Assembly (NCBI GenBank): GCA_040394775.1
Contig: JBEBRN010000005.1
Coordinates: 8,816-72,815 of the forward strand
Source: 40-80 sp040394775
Lineage (GTDB): Bacteria; Bacteroidota; Bacteroidia; Flavobacteriales_D; Crocinitomicaceae
Direction: 5' to 3'
DNA: 64,000 nucleotides
Shown here: in pieces, positions 36,178-44,833 of the stretch
How the letters are laid out: each line of letters begins with the position of its first letter
How positions within the stretch are numbered: position 1 is the stretch's first letter
The notes under the pieces: generated by a model
What the model saw: the letters and a program-made list of their open reading frames with translations, nothing else
What the model was told of the DNA's origin: nothing
Databases searched by the model: none
Program-made: the position numbers and the translations under genes

Positions 36178-37941
36178 TTATTGATTTTTAATTTTCTCGT
36201 ACAGCTTCGCCAGTGATTGTAGCAAGGTTTCCGGAGAAGGTAAAACTTGGTAATGATTCTGTCCAAACATCTGTGGTAAATAATATTTCGCTTCCGCTTC
36301 AATCGCTAAAGCATAGGAATTGATATTCCGTTCGTTTAGTTCGCGCAATGCTTGTTTTATGTCGTGAATGCCGTGCTGTCCTTCGTATTTGTCGTAATCG
36401 TTGGGTTTGCCGTCGGAGATTAAAATAATCCATTTATTGCTGGCATCTGTTTTATCCAATCGCGCACCGGCGTGTCGTAATGCTGGACCAATTCGGGTAT
36501 AACCATTCGGTTCTGCGGCACCTATTTTATATTTCGCTTTGTTCCAATCTTCTTTAAAGTCTTTGAAAGTGATGTAGGTAGAAAAATTCCGTGTTTTAGA
36601 CGAAAATCCATCGATTGAAAATTCGATATTAAACTCATTTAAAATTTCGCCAAACAAGATGGAAACTTCTTTTTCTACATCAATTACGCGTCTTCCAGCA
36701 ACATATCCATCACTGGACAAACTAACGTCTAGCAAGAGTAAAATAGCGATGTCTTTTTCTTTTTTTCGGTTCGATAAATACACACGTTCATCGGGTGATT
36801 TTTTCGCATGAATATCGGTATATAAATCCGTCAACGCGTCTAAATCGAATGAATCGCCTTGTAATTGACGGCGTTGTTGTTGCATTTTATTGTTCACACT
36901 CGTCAGCATTTTTCGCAAGCCAATGAGTGTTGATTGGTATTTGGACACCGTATTTTTGTAATACAGCAAGTCCGCTTTAATTTGTGTTTTTGGATAAACT
37001 TTACAATAGTCTTTTAGATAACTACGCTTTTTGAAATCCCATTCGTCGTACTTCTGGTGGAAGCCCTTTTCATCGACTTCGGCACTTTCTGCCACAGAAG
37101 TATTCTCCACAAAGTCCGCTTGATAAACTGAATGGACATTGTCATCCACGCGAACGGTGAATTTCATGTTCATTTCGTCCAACGCTTCTTGGTGATCTTT
37201 CAAATCGTCTTTCCCATCAAAATCACGCCAATTGCCATTAAATTCTTCGGCTGTTTCGACTTTCTCAAAGCTGTGCATTAACACATAATCTTCTTGTTGC
37301 TTTTTGTCGATAGTCAATGATTCAATTTCCTCGACTGCTTTTGCTTGCAACGTTGTATCGGCTTCTATTTTATTTTGGAGAATGTTCTTTGCGTCATCAA
37401 AATTCTTGAGCGGTTCATTCGGTTTCGGTGGTGAATTTCTCATCCATTTTCCGTACAACCAAAAGACATCTCGTTTTTGTGTTTTGCTATCTTTCGGCAA
37501 TTGATTATAGAATGATTCAAACCAATCTTGTAGTGACGGATAATCCTCAAACAGTTTTTTAAGTACGATTGGAGCCGTTTCAATCGCCTTTTGGGAAGAA
37601 AGTTCCTCGTTGTAATCACCATCTTTCCAATTCAACTCCAATTGTCGCTGTGTACAGAGATACAAGGTTCTAAAAATGTAAAACTGCAAATTTTCATCTC
37701 TCGAAAAGAAAAGCGAACATTCGGCAGGAAGGAAAAAATTATAATCCTTGTAACCTCCTTCTCGTTCCGCAGGGTAAATTTCAATCGGTACGCCTGTAAT
37801 GGCACGTGCAATCAAAGTCATGCGTGCTTTTACCATCGACAACTCTGTCTTTCGAGCCAGTAAATCAGCGGCATTCATTTTCCTTTTCTTTAGGAATTTA
37901 ACCACCTTTCCGTACAATATTTCGTCTAACTCAAAGCCCAT
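36178..37941 (-). CDS. norD: NorD-like VWA-domain activation protein
   Basis: A 587-residue cytoplasmic protein with a C-terminal von Willebrand A domain (about 395-587). The MIDAS is complete: LLLLDVSLSSDG (D-x-S-x-S), Thr in PNGYTRIG and Asp in LISDGKPNDYDKYEG. The N-terminal 380 residues are helical and acidic. NorD works with the AAA ATPase NorQ to activate nitric oxide reductase, probably for non-heme iron insertion. It lies 43 bases after norQ. Confidence 0.93.
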   Translation of the reverse strand: MGFELDEILYGKVVKFLKKRKMNAADLLARKTELSMVKARMTLIARAITGVPIEIYPAEREGGYKDYNFFLPAECSLFFSRDENLQFYIFRTLYLCTQRQLELNWKDGDYNEELSSQKAIETAPIVLKKLFEDYPSLQDWFESFYNQLPKDSKTQKRDVFWLYGKWMRNSPPKPNEPLKNFDDAKNILQNKIEADTTLQAKAVEEIESLTIDKKQQEDYVLMHSFEKVETAEEFNGNWRDFDGKDDLKDHQEALDEMNMKFTVRVDDNVHSVYQADFVENTSVAESAEVDEKGFHQKYDEWDFKKRSYLKDYCKVYPKTQIKADLLYYKNTVSKYQSTLIGLRKMLTSVNNKMQQQRRQLQGDSFDLDALTDLYTDIHAKKSPDERVYLSNRKKEKDIAILLLLDVSLSSDGYVAGRRVIDVEKEVSILFGEILNEFNIEFSIDGFSSKTRNFSTYITFKDFKEDWNKAKYKIGAAEPNGYTRIGPALRHAGARLDKTDASNKWIILISDGKPNDYDKYEGQHGIHDIKQALRELNERNINSYALAIEAEAKYYLPQMFGQNHYQVLPSPETLLQSLAKLYEKIKNQ

Positions 37942-37984
37942 AATTAAAATGCTTTAATCGGGATTTTCCCTCGTTTATAGTTCA

Positions 37985-38770
37985 TCAAATCATCAAGTCA
38001 CATAAGTCTTTCAGTGCTTGAAGTGTTTCCAATTCATCCGTCAATGGTTCTACCACCGCCACATGAACCGATAAGCGTTTCGGTAATCCATCGTGAATCA
38101 TTTTCGCTGCGTTCACCAACAATCGGGTAGAAACCGTTTCCGTCAATCCCAATTCTGTGAGATTTCTGATTTTACTCCCAATTGTCACTAATTTTTGAGC
38201 AATGTCTTTGTCAATTCCTGTTTCTTGAATTAAAATTTCCACTTCCGATTTTGGTTGTGGATAGTCAAAAGAAAGCGAAATGAAGCGTTGACGAGTCGAT
38301 GGCTTTAATTCCTTGAATCCTTTTTGATATCCTGGATTAAACGAGGCCACCAACAGAAATTCAGGATGTGCTTTCACCGTTTCTCCTAATTTGTCAATAA
38401 ACAATTCGCGTCGGTGATCCGTTAAAGAGTGAATCGCCACAATCACATCGGGGCGCGCTTCAGCAATTTCATCTAAGTACAAAATATAGCCTTTTTTGAC
38501 AGCTGTCGTCAAAGGACCGTCTACCCAAACTGTTTCAGCGCCTTTTATAATATAGCGACCAATCAAGTCAATAGCGGATGTTTCCTCATGACAACTAATC
38601 GTAATCAAAGTTCTATTCCACTCGTTTGCCATGAACTCGACAAATCGAGATTTTCCTGAACCTGTTGGACCTTTTAGTAGAAGCGGTAATTTTAAGTTTA
38701 AAATCTTATTAAAAACTTCTACTTCCGAACCGACGGGCTTATAATAAATGGATTTTTCAATAACTTCCAT
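37985..38770 (-). CDS. norQ: NorQ/CbbQ-type MoxR AAA ATPase
   Basis: A 261-residue AAA+ ATPase: Walker A GPTGSGKSRF (about 35-44), Walker B ILYLDEIAEARPDVI, the sensor region LVASFNPGYQKGFKEL and the arginine PSTRQRFISL. It pairs with NorD, immediately downstream, to activate NorCB. A 209-base gap containing a hairpin and a dispersed repeat separates it from norB. Confidence 0.95.
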   Translation of the reverse strand: MEVIEKSIYYKPVGSEVEVFNKILNLKLPLLLKGPTGSGKSRFVEFMANEWNRTLITISCHEETSAIDLIGRYIIKGAETVWVDGPLTTAVKKGYILYLDEIAEARPDVIVAIHSLTDHRRELFIDKLGETVKAHPEFLLVASFNPGYQKGFKELKPSTRQRFISLSFDYPQPKSEVEILIQETGIDKDIAQKLVTIGSKIRNLTELGLTETVSTRLLVNAAKMIHDGLPKRLSVHVAVVEPLTDELETLQALKDLCDLMI

Positions 38771-38834
38771 AATGTTTAATTTTTGCGAATAATTTTTATT
38801 TTGTATTAATGCTTAAAAAAATGCTGTAAAAACA

Positions 38835-38858
38835 GTTCGCTGAGCGAAGTCGAAGCGC
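38835..38858. repeat. Dispersed palindromic repeat copy (norB-norQ gap)
   Basis: Core CTTCGACTTCGCTCAG on the minus strand, with flanking CGC/GCG arms. Two other copies with the same core but different arms are at 47753-47773 and 49945-49972. Confidence 0.6.
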
Positions 38859-38888
38859 TGCTTTTATAGCTTTTTTTACTTCTTTTAT

Positions 38889-38919
38889 AAAGAGGCGTTG
38901 CACGAAACAACGCCTCTTT
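38889..38919. terminator. Strong hairpin between norB and norQ
   Basis: A perfect 12-bp stem AAAGAGGCGTTG / CAACGCCTCTTT with a 7-nt loop. Following T tracts are weak in both directions, so it may act as an mRNA stability element that raises the norCB dose over norQD rather than as a full terminator. Confidence 0.6.
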
Positions 38920-38979
38920 AAAATCAAGTCCATCTCTCAACAAAAGCAATAATAAAGAGATGGACAAGCTTTCTACTTT

Positions 38980-40329
38980 TTAATCATTCGATTCATTGTT
39001 GGTCACTAGTGCTTCATCCGTTGGTTTACCGAATCGGAAGAACTCTACGATGTACATAATAATACCTATTGAAAACAGAGAGGCAAATACGATTAACATA
39101 ATAAAGTGTATCATGACTTCGTTTTGAACTTCCATGAATTCCATTTTCATTCTACGCTCCAAATACACTTGTGCAATTCCAGCGACACCAAAAGCAGCGG
39201 TCATTCCTATCATTCCTGAATTGGCTAACCAAAACGCCAACTGACCGTTTGCGCTATTATGGTATTTTCTTCCCGTCAAATTAGGTAATGCATAACTTAT
39301 AATTGCAAAGACAATCATTGCATACGCACCCCAGAACGCTAAATGTCCGTGGGAAGCGGTGACTAAAGTACCGTGCGTGTAAAGATTGGTTTGTGGTAAC
39401 GTGTGTGCAAATCCCAATACGCCTGCTCCGATGAATGAAACGATAGAAGCACCAATTGTCCAATAAAGAGCAATCTTATTTGGATGCTTTTTCTCCCCTT
39501 TTTTATACATATAGAGTGCAAACAACGCCATTGCTAAGAAAGCGAGTGGCTCTAGAGCAGAGAAAATACCTCCTACGATTAACCAGATTTTATTCACACC
39601 GATATAATAATAGTGGTGACCTGTTCCAAGAACACCAGACAAGAATGTCAATCCGACAATCACGTACAACCATTTCTCAATTACTTCACGATCGACACCT
39701 GTTAGTTTGATTAATAAGTAAGATAAAATACCACCCATAATCAATTCCCAAACACCTTCAACCCATAAGTGAACTACCCACCAACGGAAGAAAGAATCCG
39801 TTACTTGGCTATCAAACCAAATCATTCCTGGTAAATACAACAACGCGGAGAAAACCAATCCCATAGTTAATACTAAAGCGGTCGTTGTTCTGCGTTTTCC
39901 TTTAATTAATGTACCGATAATGATACCCAAGAAAAGTAATACATTCACGACGACTAAAAAGTCTAGTTCACGTGGAATTTCGAGGAATTTACGTCCTTCC
40001 CAGATGTTAAAGTGATAGCCAACTATAGCGGCAACACCGACTACCAATAAGGAAACCAACTGAACATACGCTAATTTCACGCTGATTAATTCTGTTTGTG
40101 ATTCCTCTGGAATAATGTAATACGCGGCACCCATAAAACCCGTCAATAACCAAACGACAAGTAAATTAGTGTGGACCGCTCTGGCAGTATTAAATGGAAT
40201 ATAGGCGTGGAGACCTTCCATTCCTGCGTGTGCGAAAGCCATGATAAAGCCATATACGATTTGCAAAACGAGCAATAACATACAAGAGGCGAAGAACCAA
40301 TAGGCTACTTTTTGTGATTTATATTTCAT
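38980..40329 (-). CDS. norB: Nitric oxide reductase large subunit
   Basis: NorB, the heme b/heme b3-FeB catalytic subunit reducing NO to N2O. It has 449 residues and about 12 helices. Distinctive elements: HTNLLVVWLLTGFMGAAYYI, WVVHLWVEGVWELIMGGILS (NorB glutamates near FeB), GVLGTGHHYYYIG with the paired histidines and THGTLVTASHGHLAFWGAY. The NorB-type glutamate in place of the oxidase cross-linked tyrosine, and the neighbouring norC, indicate a cytochrome c-dependent cNOR and not a quinol qNOR. Confidence 0.96.
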   Translation of the reverse strand: MKYKSQKVAYWFFASCMLLLVLQIVYGFIMAFAHAGMEGLHAYIPFNTARAVHTNLLVVWLLTGFMGAAYYIIPEESQTELISVKLAYVQLVSLLVVGVAAIVGYHFNIWEGRKFLEIPRELDFLVVVNVLLFLGIIIGTLIKGKRRTTTALVLTMGLVFSALLYLPGMIWFDSQVTDSFFRWWVVHLWVEGVWELIMGGILSYLLIKLTGVDREVIEKWLYVIVGLTFLSGVLGTGHHYYYIGVNKIWLIVGGIFSALEPLAFLAMALFALYMYKKGEKKHPNKIALYWTIGASIVSFIGAGVLGFAHTLPQTNLYTHGTLVTASHGHLAFWGAYAMIVFAIISYALPNLTGRKYHNSANGQLAFWLANSGMIGMTAAFGVAGIAQVYLERRMKMEFMEVQNEVMIHFIMLIVFASLFSIGIIMYIVEFFRFGKPTDEALVTNNESND

Positions 40330-40351
40330 GTTTTTTAGATTTATTGGTTAG

Positions 40352-40783
40352 TTATTTTTGTTTTGCTAATGGCGAAACGATGCGATCAAAGCCATTCAAG
40401 TCGATTTTACCAATCCACTTAAAATACGCCACCATTGCTGCTGCGTCTGCATCATTCATTTCATACTTCACCATCTTACGGCCTCTTGGCCCCCAAGGAA
40501 TGGGCGATTGCAATACGGCTTTCACGTATCCTTCTCCTCGGCGGTCGATAACTTTGGTCAATTCAGGTGCATAATAGCCACCTTCGCCTAAAATAGTATG
40601 ACATCCCATACAATTGTTAGCCTCCCAAATTTCCTTTCCACGAACCACGTCGGCATCTATACCGCTGTGGTTCGTCTGGTCTATCTTGGGTTGAAAGGAA
40701 TACACCGTCAAGCCGATAAAGGCTAAGAAGGTTACCACTGTTCCACCTAAGAAAAACGTTCTTGCTTGTGATTTTGATAACAT
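40352..40783 (-). CDS. norC: Nitric oxide reductase cytochrome c subunit
   Basis: Membrane-anchored monoheme cytochrome c of 143 residues. The anchor is at about 9-29, the heme site CMGCH in IWEANNCMGCHTILGEGGYY, and the methionine ligand in GRKMVKYEM. It donates electrons to NorB, 22 bases downstream. It is the first gene of the operon. Confidence 0.95.
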   Translation of the reverse strand: MLSKSQARTFFLGGTVVTFLAFIGLTVYSFQPKIDQTNHSGIDADVVRGKEIWEANNCMGCHTILGEGGYYAPELTKVIDRRGEGYVKAVLQSPIPWGPRGRKMVKYEMNDADAAAMVAYFKWIGKIDLNGFDRIVSPLAKQK

Positions 40784-40831
40784 AGATTGTTGTTTTAATT
40801 AGTTTATTATGAATTTATGATATTCATGTCA

Positions 40832-40839
40832 CAAATGTA
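40832..40839 (-). promoter_or_regulatory. -7 box of the nor operon promoter
   Basis: TACATTTG on the minus strand matches the Bacteroidota -7 consensus. No TTG is seen at the -33 distance, as expected for an activator-dependent promoter. The palindrome at 40884-40897 would lie near position -62 from the inferred start. Confidence 0.5.
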
Positions 40840-40883
40840 GGTCGAAGCATTTAGGACAGAAATGACTTTAATTTCGTAATTAT

Positions 40884-40897
40884 ATGACTTTTGTCAT
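40884..40897. promoter_or_regulatory. FNR-type operator upstream of norC
   Basis: Perfect inverted repeat ATGAC-TTTT-GTCAT. Half-site sequence and 4-nt spacing fit Crp/Fnr-family binding (TTGAT-N4-ATCAA in FNR, TTGAC-like in DNR/NnrR). The same TGAC-N4-GTCA form occurs before the peroxiredoxin gene. Confidence 0.65.
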
Positions 40898-40982
40898 GTT
40901 GTGGGGAAATGAGAGTGTGTTTTTGGGGATAGGGAAATGGAAATTGTGTTAATAAAAGTTGATAAGTAAATTTAAATAGATG

Positions 40983-41012
40983 TTTGTTATCGGTTAACTT
41001 TTTGTAAATTGC
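40983..41012 (+). promoter_or_regulatory. Candidate promoter of the TIR/SLATT island
   Basis: TTTG at 40983-40986 and TAAATTGC at 41005-41012 (one mismatch at the last base run to TAnnTTTG), spacer 18 nt. It precedes the first island gene by about 90 nt. The rest of 40784-41100 holds the divergent norC promoter and no further gene. Confidence 0.35.
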
Positions 41013-41100
41013 GTAATGCAGTATATATATTATGAAAATAAGAATTCAATTCTATTTGACAAGATAAAGTTTAATAAGAAGTTTAGAACAAGGAAAAATT

Positions 41101-41655
41101 ATGAAAAAAGATTTACAACAACATATATGGATGTTTATTCTTTGCATCCTACTGTTCGGACTAATAATATGGGGTATTTGGTTTGTTGATAAAATAGAGA
41201 ATAAAATTTCAATATTTGGAATAGTTGCAGTTATTATGGCTGCATTTACATCAGTACTGACCGTCACCATAAATAACCGAAAGGCTAAAGAACGTGAGTA
41301 TGAACTCCATATTTTAAAGGAGAAACAAAAGGTTTATGATCACTTTTATAATTCTTTTTTTGACTTACTTAAAGGTTCAAAAAAAGGAAAGCAAGAAGTG
41401 ACTTCTAAAACTATGAATGAAATGATGCTTTTTAAACAAGGATTAATGAATTGGGGAAGTGAGAGGCTTATTCAAAAATATATAGAATACGATAATAAGC
41501 TAACTCAACCTGATACGACATTCAATATGCTACTCGATGGAAATAAATTCCTTAAAGAAATTAGGAAAGAAATGGGATTTCAAGATTCTAAAAATCTCAA
41601 TCTTATAGATATTATTTTAACATCCGAAGCAAGAGAAGAACTAAGAATAAAATAA
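41101..41655 (+). CDS. Two-helix membrane protein of unknown function (island gene 1)
   Basis: A 184-residue protein with two N-terminal membrane helices (about 10-28 and 38-57) and a cytoplasmic helical region (NRKAKEREYELHILKEKQKV, then HFYNSFFDLLKGSKKGK, coiled-coil-like). No family was recognised. A pair of helices plus a charged cytoplasmic tail is a common form of abortive-infection membrane effectors, but nothing specific supports that here. It is 26 bases upstream of the first TIR gene, in the same direction, with the A+T-rich base use shared by the whole island. Confidence 0.7.
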   Translation: MKKDLQQHIWMFILCILLFGLIIWGIWFVDKIENKISIFGIVAVIMAAFTSVLTVTINNRKAKEREYELHILKEKQKVYDHFYNSFFDLLKGSKKGKQEVTSKTMNEMMLFKQGLMNWGSERLIQKYIEYDNKLTQPDTTFNMLLDGNKFLKEIRKEMGFQDSKNLNLIDIILTSEAREELRIK

Positions 41656-41681
41656 AAAAATCAACCGAAAATATAAATCTT

Positions 41682-42266
41682 ATGGCTCATAAGTGTTTCA
41701 TTTCCTTTAAAACACAAGATCATGATTATAAAAAATATATTCATGACAACCTTGACGTTGATATGATAGATAAGTCATTACATGAACCGATTAATTCAGA
41801 TGATGAAGATTATATAATGAGAAAGATACGAGAAGATTATTTATCGGATTCAACTGTAACTATTTTTCTAATCGGAGCAAATTCAGCGGAAAATTCATTT
41901 TTAGAAAATCAAAAGTTTATAAAAAGAGAATTACAAGCTTCCTTATATCACGGCATAAATAATACAAAAAATGGTATCTTAGGTATAGTACTTCCTAACA
42001 TGATTGATTCTATATTTTTAGGTTCTCAAAATTGCATCTCTTGTGGAAGGTCTCATTCTATTATTAAAATTGATGATCAAACAGTTATAAAAGAGTTTTC
42101 GTATAATTACTATATTCCAAACAATAAGTGTTCATGGTCTGAAAATGATAGATTTTGTATTCTTACAAAATGGGATGACTTTTGCAACAATCCTAATCAT
42201 TTTATAAATCAAGCTTTTAATAAAAGAACTCAAGGAATCTCGGACTTCACTAAAGTTAAACCGTAA
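41682..42266 (+). CDS. TIR-like domain protein (ThsB/MTH538-type), island gene 2
   Basis: A 194-residue cytoplasmic protein. It opens KCFISFKTQDHDYKKYI, the first strand and loop of the TIR-like ThsB/DUF1863 fold, then DKSLHEPINSDDEDYIMRKI and STVTIFLIGANS, and FIKRELQASL, whose Glu takes the position of the TIR catalytic glutamate. This resembles the TIR subunit of Thoeris, which makes NAD-derived signals on phage infection. A CISCGRS cysteine pair in the second half is an extra. The stop overlaps the ATG of the SLATT gene (TAATG), implying a functional pair. Enzyme activity is inferred. Confidence 0.78.
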   Translation: MAHKCFISFKTQDHDYKKYIHDNLDVDMIDKSLHEPINSDDEDYIMRKIREDYLSDSTVTIFLIGANSAENSFLENQKFIKRELQASLYHGINNTKNGILGIVLPNMIDSIFLGSQNCISCGRSHSIIKIDDQTVIKEFSYNYYIPNNKCSWSENDRFCILTKWDDFCNNPNHFINQAFNKRTQGISDFTKVKP

Positions 42267-43147
42267 TGAAAGTAGACGACAAAGATTTACCAGGACTTTA
42301 CCAATCAGCAGATGCTTCATCTGTACATGCACAAAAAATATATTTTAATGGAATTACATGCTATTTAGCTCTCTTAATTATTGCGTCATTTTTTGTATAT
42401 ATCGCAGATGATAATCTAAATTCAATTTTTAAAATATTTTCAACAATTCTTTTTTTGCTTACTCTATTTATAATGATTTGGTTAAGAATTAGTCGACCAG
42501 ATGATATTTGGTATAATGGAAGAGCTGTAGCTGAATCAGTTAAAACGCGTTCTTGGAGATGGATGATGAGAGCTGAGCCCTATATAGATTGTGACAATAT
42601 TGAAATAATGCGTAAACATTTTATAAATGATTTGAAAACTATATTAAAGCAGAATAATAATCTAATCGGTAAATTGGGTGTTACAGCAAGTATTGAAGAT
42701 CCAATTTCAAAATGCATGATCCGTGTTAGGAAATTAAACTTATCAGAAAGATTTGAATTTTACAAAAAAGAAAGAATAGCAAATCAAGCATTGTGGTATA
42801 GTAAAAAAGCAAAATTTAATAAAAATAAATCTAAACTTTGGTTTTGGGCAACAGTAGTTTTACACGCTACAGCTATAATCCTTCTGTTGTATAATATTTA
42901 TGAATCAAAACTAAAACTGCCAATTGAATTAATCGCAGTCACAGCGTCTTCAGTAATGACTTGGTTACAGTCAAAAAAATACAATGAATTATCTTCCTCT
43001 TATTCTTTGACTGCTCACGAAATTGTTTTAATTAAAGCTGAATCAACTATTATTGAAACGGAGTCAGACTTTTCTGACTATATAATGAATTGTGAAAACG
43101 CTTTTTCAAGAGAGCATACACAATGGTTTGCTAGAAAGAGTGAATAA
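42266..43147 (+). CDS. SLATT/DUF4231-family membrane protein with two 2TM units (island gene 3)
   Basis: A 293-residue protein with four predicted membrane helices in two pairs (about 28-48 and 53-72; about 190-210 and 216-233). The first unit contains WYNGRAVAESVKTRSWRWMMRAEPY, the DUF4231/SLATT signature; the second is RIANQALWYSKKAKFNKNKS plus helices and SSSYSLTAHEIVLIKAES. SLATT proteins were predicted as pore-forming effectors in nucleotide-signalling conflict systems. Its ATG overlaps the stop of a TIR gene, so the likely logic is that a TIR product triggers membrane disruption. No such experiment is known to me for this arrangement. Confidence 0.8.
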   Translation: MKVDDKDLPGLYQSADASSVHAQKIYFNGITCYLALLIIASFFVYIADDNLNSIFKIFSTILFLLTLFIMIWLRISRPDDIWYNGRAVAESVKTRSWRWMMRAEPYIDCDNIEIMRKHFINDLKTILKQNNNLIGKLGVTASIEDPISKCMIRVRKLNLSERFEFYKKERIANQALWYSKKAKFNKNKSKLWFWATVVLHATAIILLLYNIYESKLKLPIELIAVTASSVMTWLQSKKYNELSSSYSLTAHEIVLIKAESTIIETESDFSDYIMNCENAFSREHTQWFARKSE

Positions 43148-43209
43148 AAAAGGACCATCATCCAAAATATTTGATGATAATTTGAAATTAAAATATTAAA
43201 AAAGAAAAA

Positions 43210-43608
43210 ATGGCAAAAAAGAAAATATTTATCAGCTATGACTATAATAATGATAGACATTATAAGAACTTACTTTTAGCATGGGACGGAAATAAACAAT
43301 TTGATTTTTCAATTAAAGATCATTCTGCTGACATTTCCATTAATAGCGTGCGAGCTGCAACAATCAAATCAGTACTTTCAAGATATATAAATGAGTGTCC
43401 CAGATTTTTAATAATTATTGGCAGTAAAACTCACAAAAGCTCTTGGGTTAATTGGGAAATTGAAAAGGCTCATTCTCTTGGTAAAAAAATAATAGCAGTT
43501 AAAACAAACCGATCAAATATCACTCCGTTAGGCTTATATGGAATCGGAGCAAGTTGGGCAATGTCATTTACTCATTTGGCAATATCAAATGCAATAAACA
43601 ATGCCTAA
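43210..43608 (+). CDS. TIR-like domain protein, ThsB-type (island gene 4)
   Basis: A 132-residue single-domain TIR-like protein. KKKIFISYDYNNDRHYKNLL opens the domain, FSIKDHSADISI is typical of ThsB proteins, and FLIIIGSKTHKSSWVNWEIE contains the W-x-x-W-E-I motif with the putative catalytic Glu. The end (GIGASWAMSFTHLAISNAIN) is close to the ThsB_TIR end. It differs clearly from the TIR protein two genes upstream, so the island holds two distinct TIR proteins. The stop overlaps the next start by 8 bases. Confidence 0.85.
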   Translation: MAKKKIFISYDYNNDRHYKNLLLAWDGNKQFDFSIKDHSADISINSVRAATIKSVLSRYINECPRFLIIIGSKTHKSSWVNWEIEKAHSLGKKIIAVKTNRSNITPLGLYGIGASWAMSFTHLAISNAINNA

Positions 43609-44833
43609 TTACATCGATAAAACCTGCTTTGTTATTATGGGCTATGGGCCTAAAAAGGATCATGAAAGCGGAAGAATTTTCGACTTGGATAAAACTTTTG
43701 AAAATCTAATAAAACCCGTTTTTGATAGACTAAAGATTAAATGTTTTAGAGCCAAAGATATTAGACATACAGGAGTAATTGATGTACCTATGTATGAATG
43801 GATTTTCAAAGCAGATATTGTTGTAGCAGATTTATCAACTTTAAACTCTAATGCGTTATATGAGTTAGGAGTAAGACATGCACTCAAACCTTCAACAACA
43901 ATTGTAATTTCAGAAAACGAATGCAAGTATCCTTTTGATATAAATCACACTGTCATTGAGTTATATGAACATTTAGGTACAGACATTGGAGTAAGTGAAG
44001 CAAAACGATTTAAAAGAGAACTTAAGAAAAAGATTCAATTAATACTTGAAAACGAAAGAAATGATAGCCCAGTCTATACCTATTTACCTAATTTAATTCC
44101 ACCAAGATTAGAAGATAATTCTACACCTAAACTCATAGAGCGAAAAAATACTGAACCAACACTTTCTGAATTAATACAAGATGCGGAAAGTGCTAAGAAT
44201 AATAATGAATTTAAGATTGCGCAAGAACTATATAAAATTTGTTTAAGATTTGAGAAAAACAATCGTTTTCTGATTCAAAGACTTGCTCTAGTCACTTATA
44301 AGTCTAAAAGTCCAAACACATTACAAGCTTTACATAATGCAAATAATATACTTGAACAACTTAATCCAGAAGAAACTACAGATATTGAAACATTAGGACT
44401 ATCAGGTGCAATTAATAAACGTCTTTTTGAAGAAACAAAAGAAATCGAATTTCTTCATAAGGCAATAAAATACTACGAAAAAGGATTTTACATTAACAAT
44501 GATTATTACAATGGAATCAACTTAGCATTTCTTTTTAATGTACTTTCAAAGGAAGTAATCGATAAAAAGGTTTCTGACAGTTATTTTATACAAGCAGTAA
44601 TTATTAGAGAAAGAGTTATTGGAATCTGTGAAAAATTAATTGCTGATGAAAGTTTTGAAACTAGAGAAGATAAACATTGGATTTACCAAAGTATGGCACA
44701 GGCTTATTTAGGTAATAAACAAGAAAAAAAGATCAAAAACATTGAATCTAAAATCAATAAATATTCAGAAAGTAAATTTGATTTAGATACATTTAAAGAA
44801 CAAAATGAAAAATTACTAGTATTAATTAAATGA
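43601..44833 (+). CDS. Nucleoside-deoxyribosyltransferase-like domain plus helical repeats (island gene 5)
   Basis: A 410-residue protein. Residues about 1-150 follow a Rossmannoid family related to nucleoside 2-deoxyribosyltransferases: TCFVIMGYGPKKD, RAKDIRHTGVID, ADIVVADLSTLNSNALYELG (with the equivalent of the nucleophile Glu) and TTIVISENECKYPFDI. Residues about 185-405 are TPR-like helices as in TRAFs-binding-domain proteins. Such N-terminal domains are frequent in defence islands as nucleotide-handling modules. It overlaps the second TIR gene by 8 bases and the following exported protein by 4 bases. Confidence 0.78.
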   Translation: MPNYIDKTCFVIMGYGPKKDHESGRIFDLDKTFENLIKPVFDRLKIKCFRAKDIRHTGVIDVPMYEWIFKADIVVADLSTLNSNALYELGVRHALKPSTTIVISENECKYPFDINHTVIELYEHLGTDIGVSEAKRFKRELKKKIQLILENERNDSPVYTYLPNLIPPRLEDNSTPKLIERKNTEPTLSELIQDAESAKNNNEFKIAQELYKICLRFEKNNRFLIQRLALVTYKSKSPNTLQALHNANNILEQLNPEETTDIETLGLSGAINKRLFEETKEIEFLHKAIKYYEKGFYINNDYYNGINLAFLFNVLSKEVIDKKVSDSYFIQAVIIRERVIGICEKLIADESFETREDKHWIYQSMAQAYLGNKQEKKIKNIESKINKYSESKFDLDTFKEQNEKLLVLIK

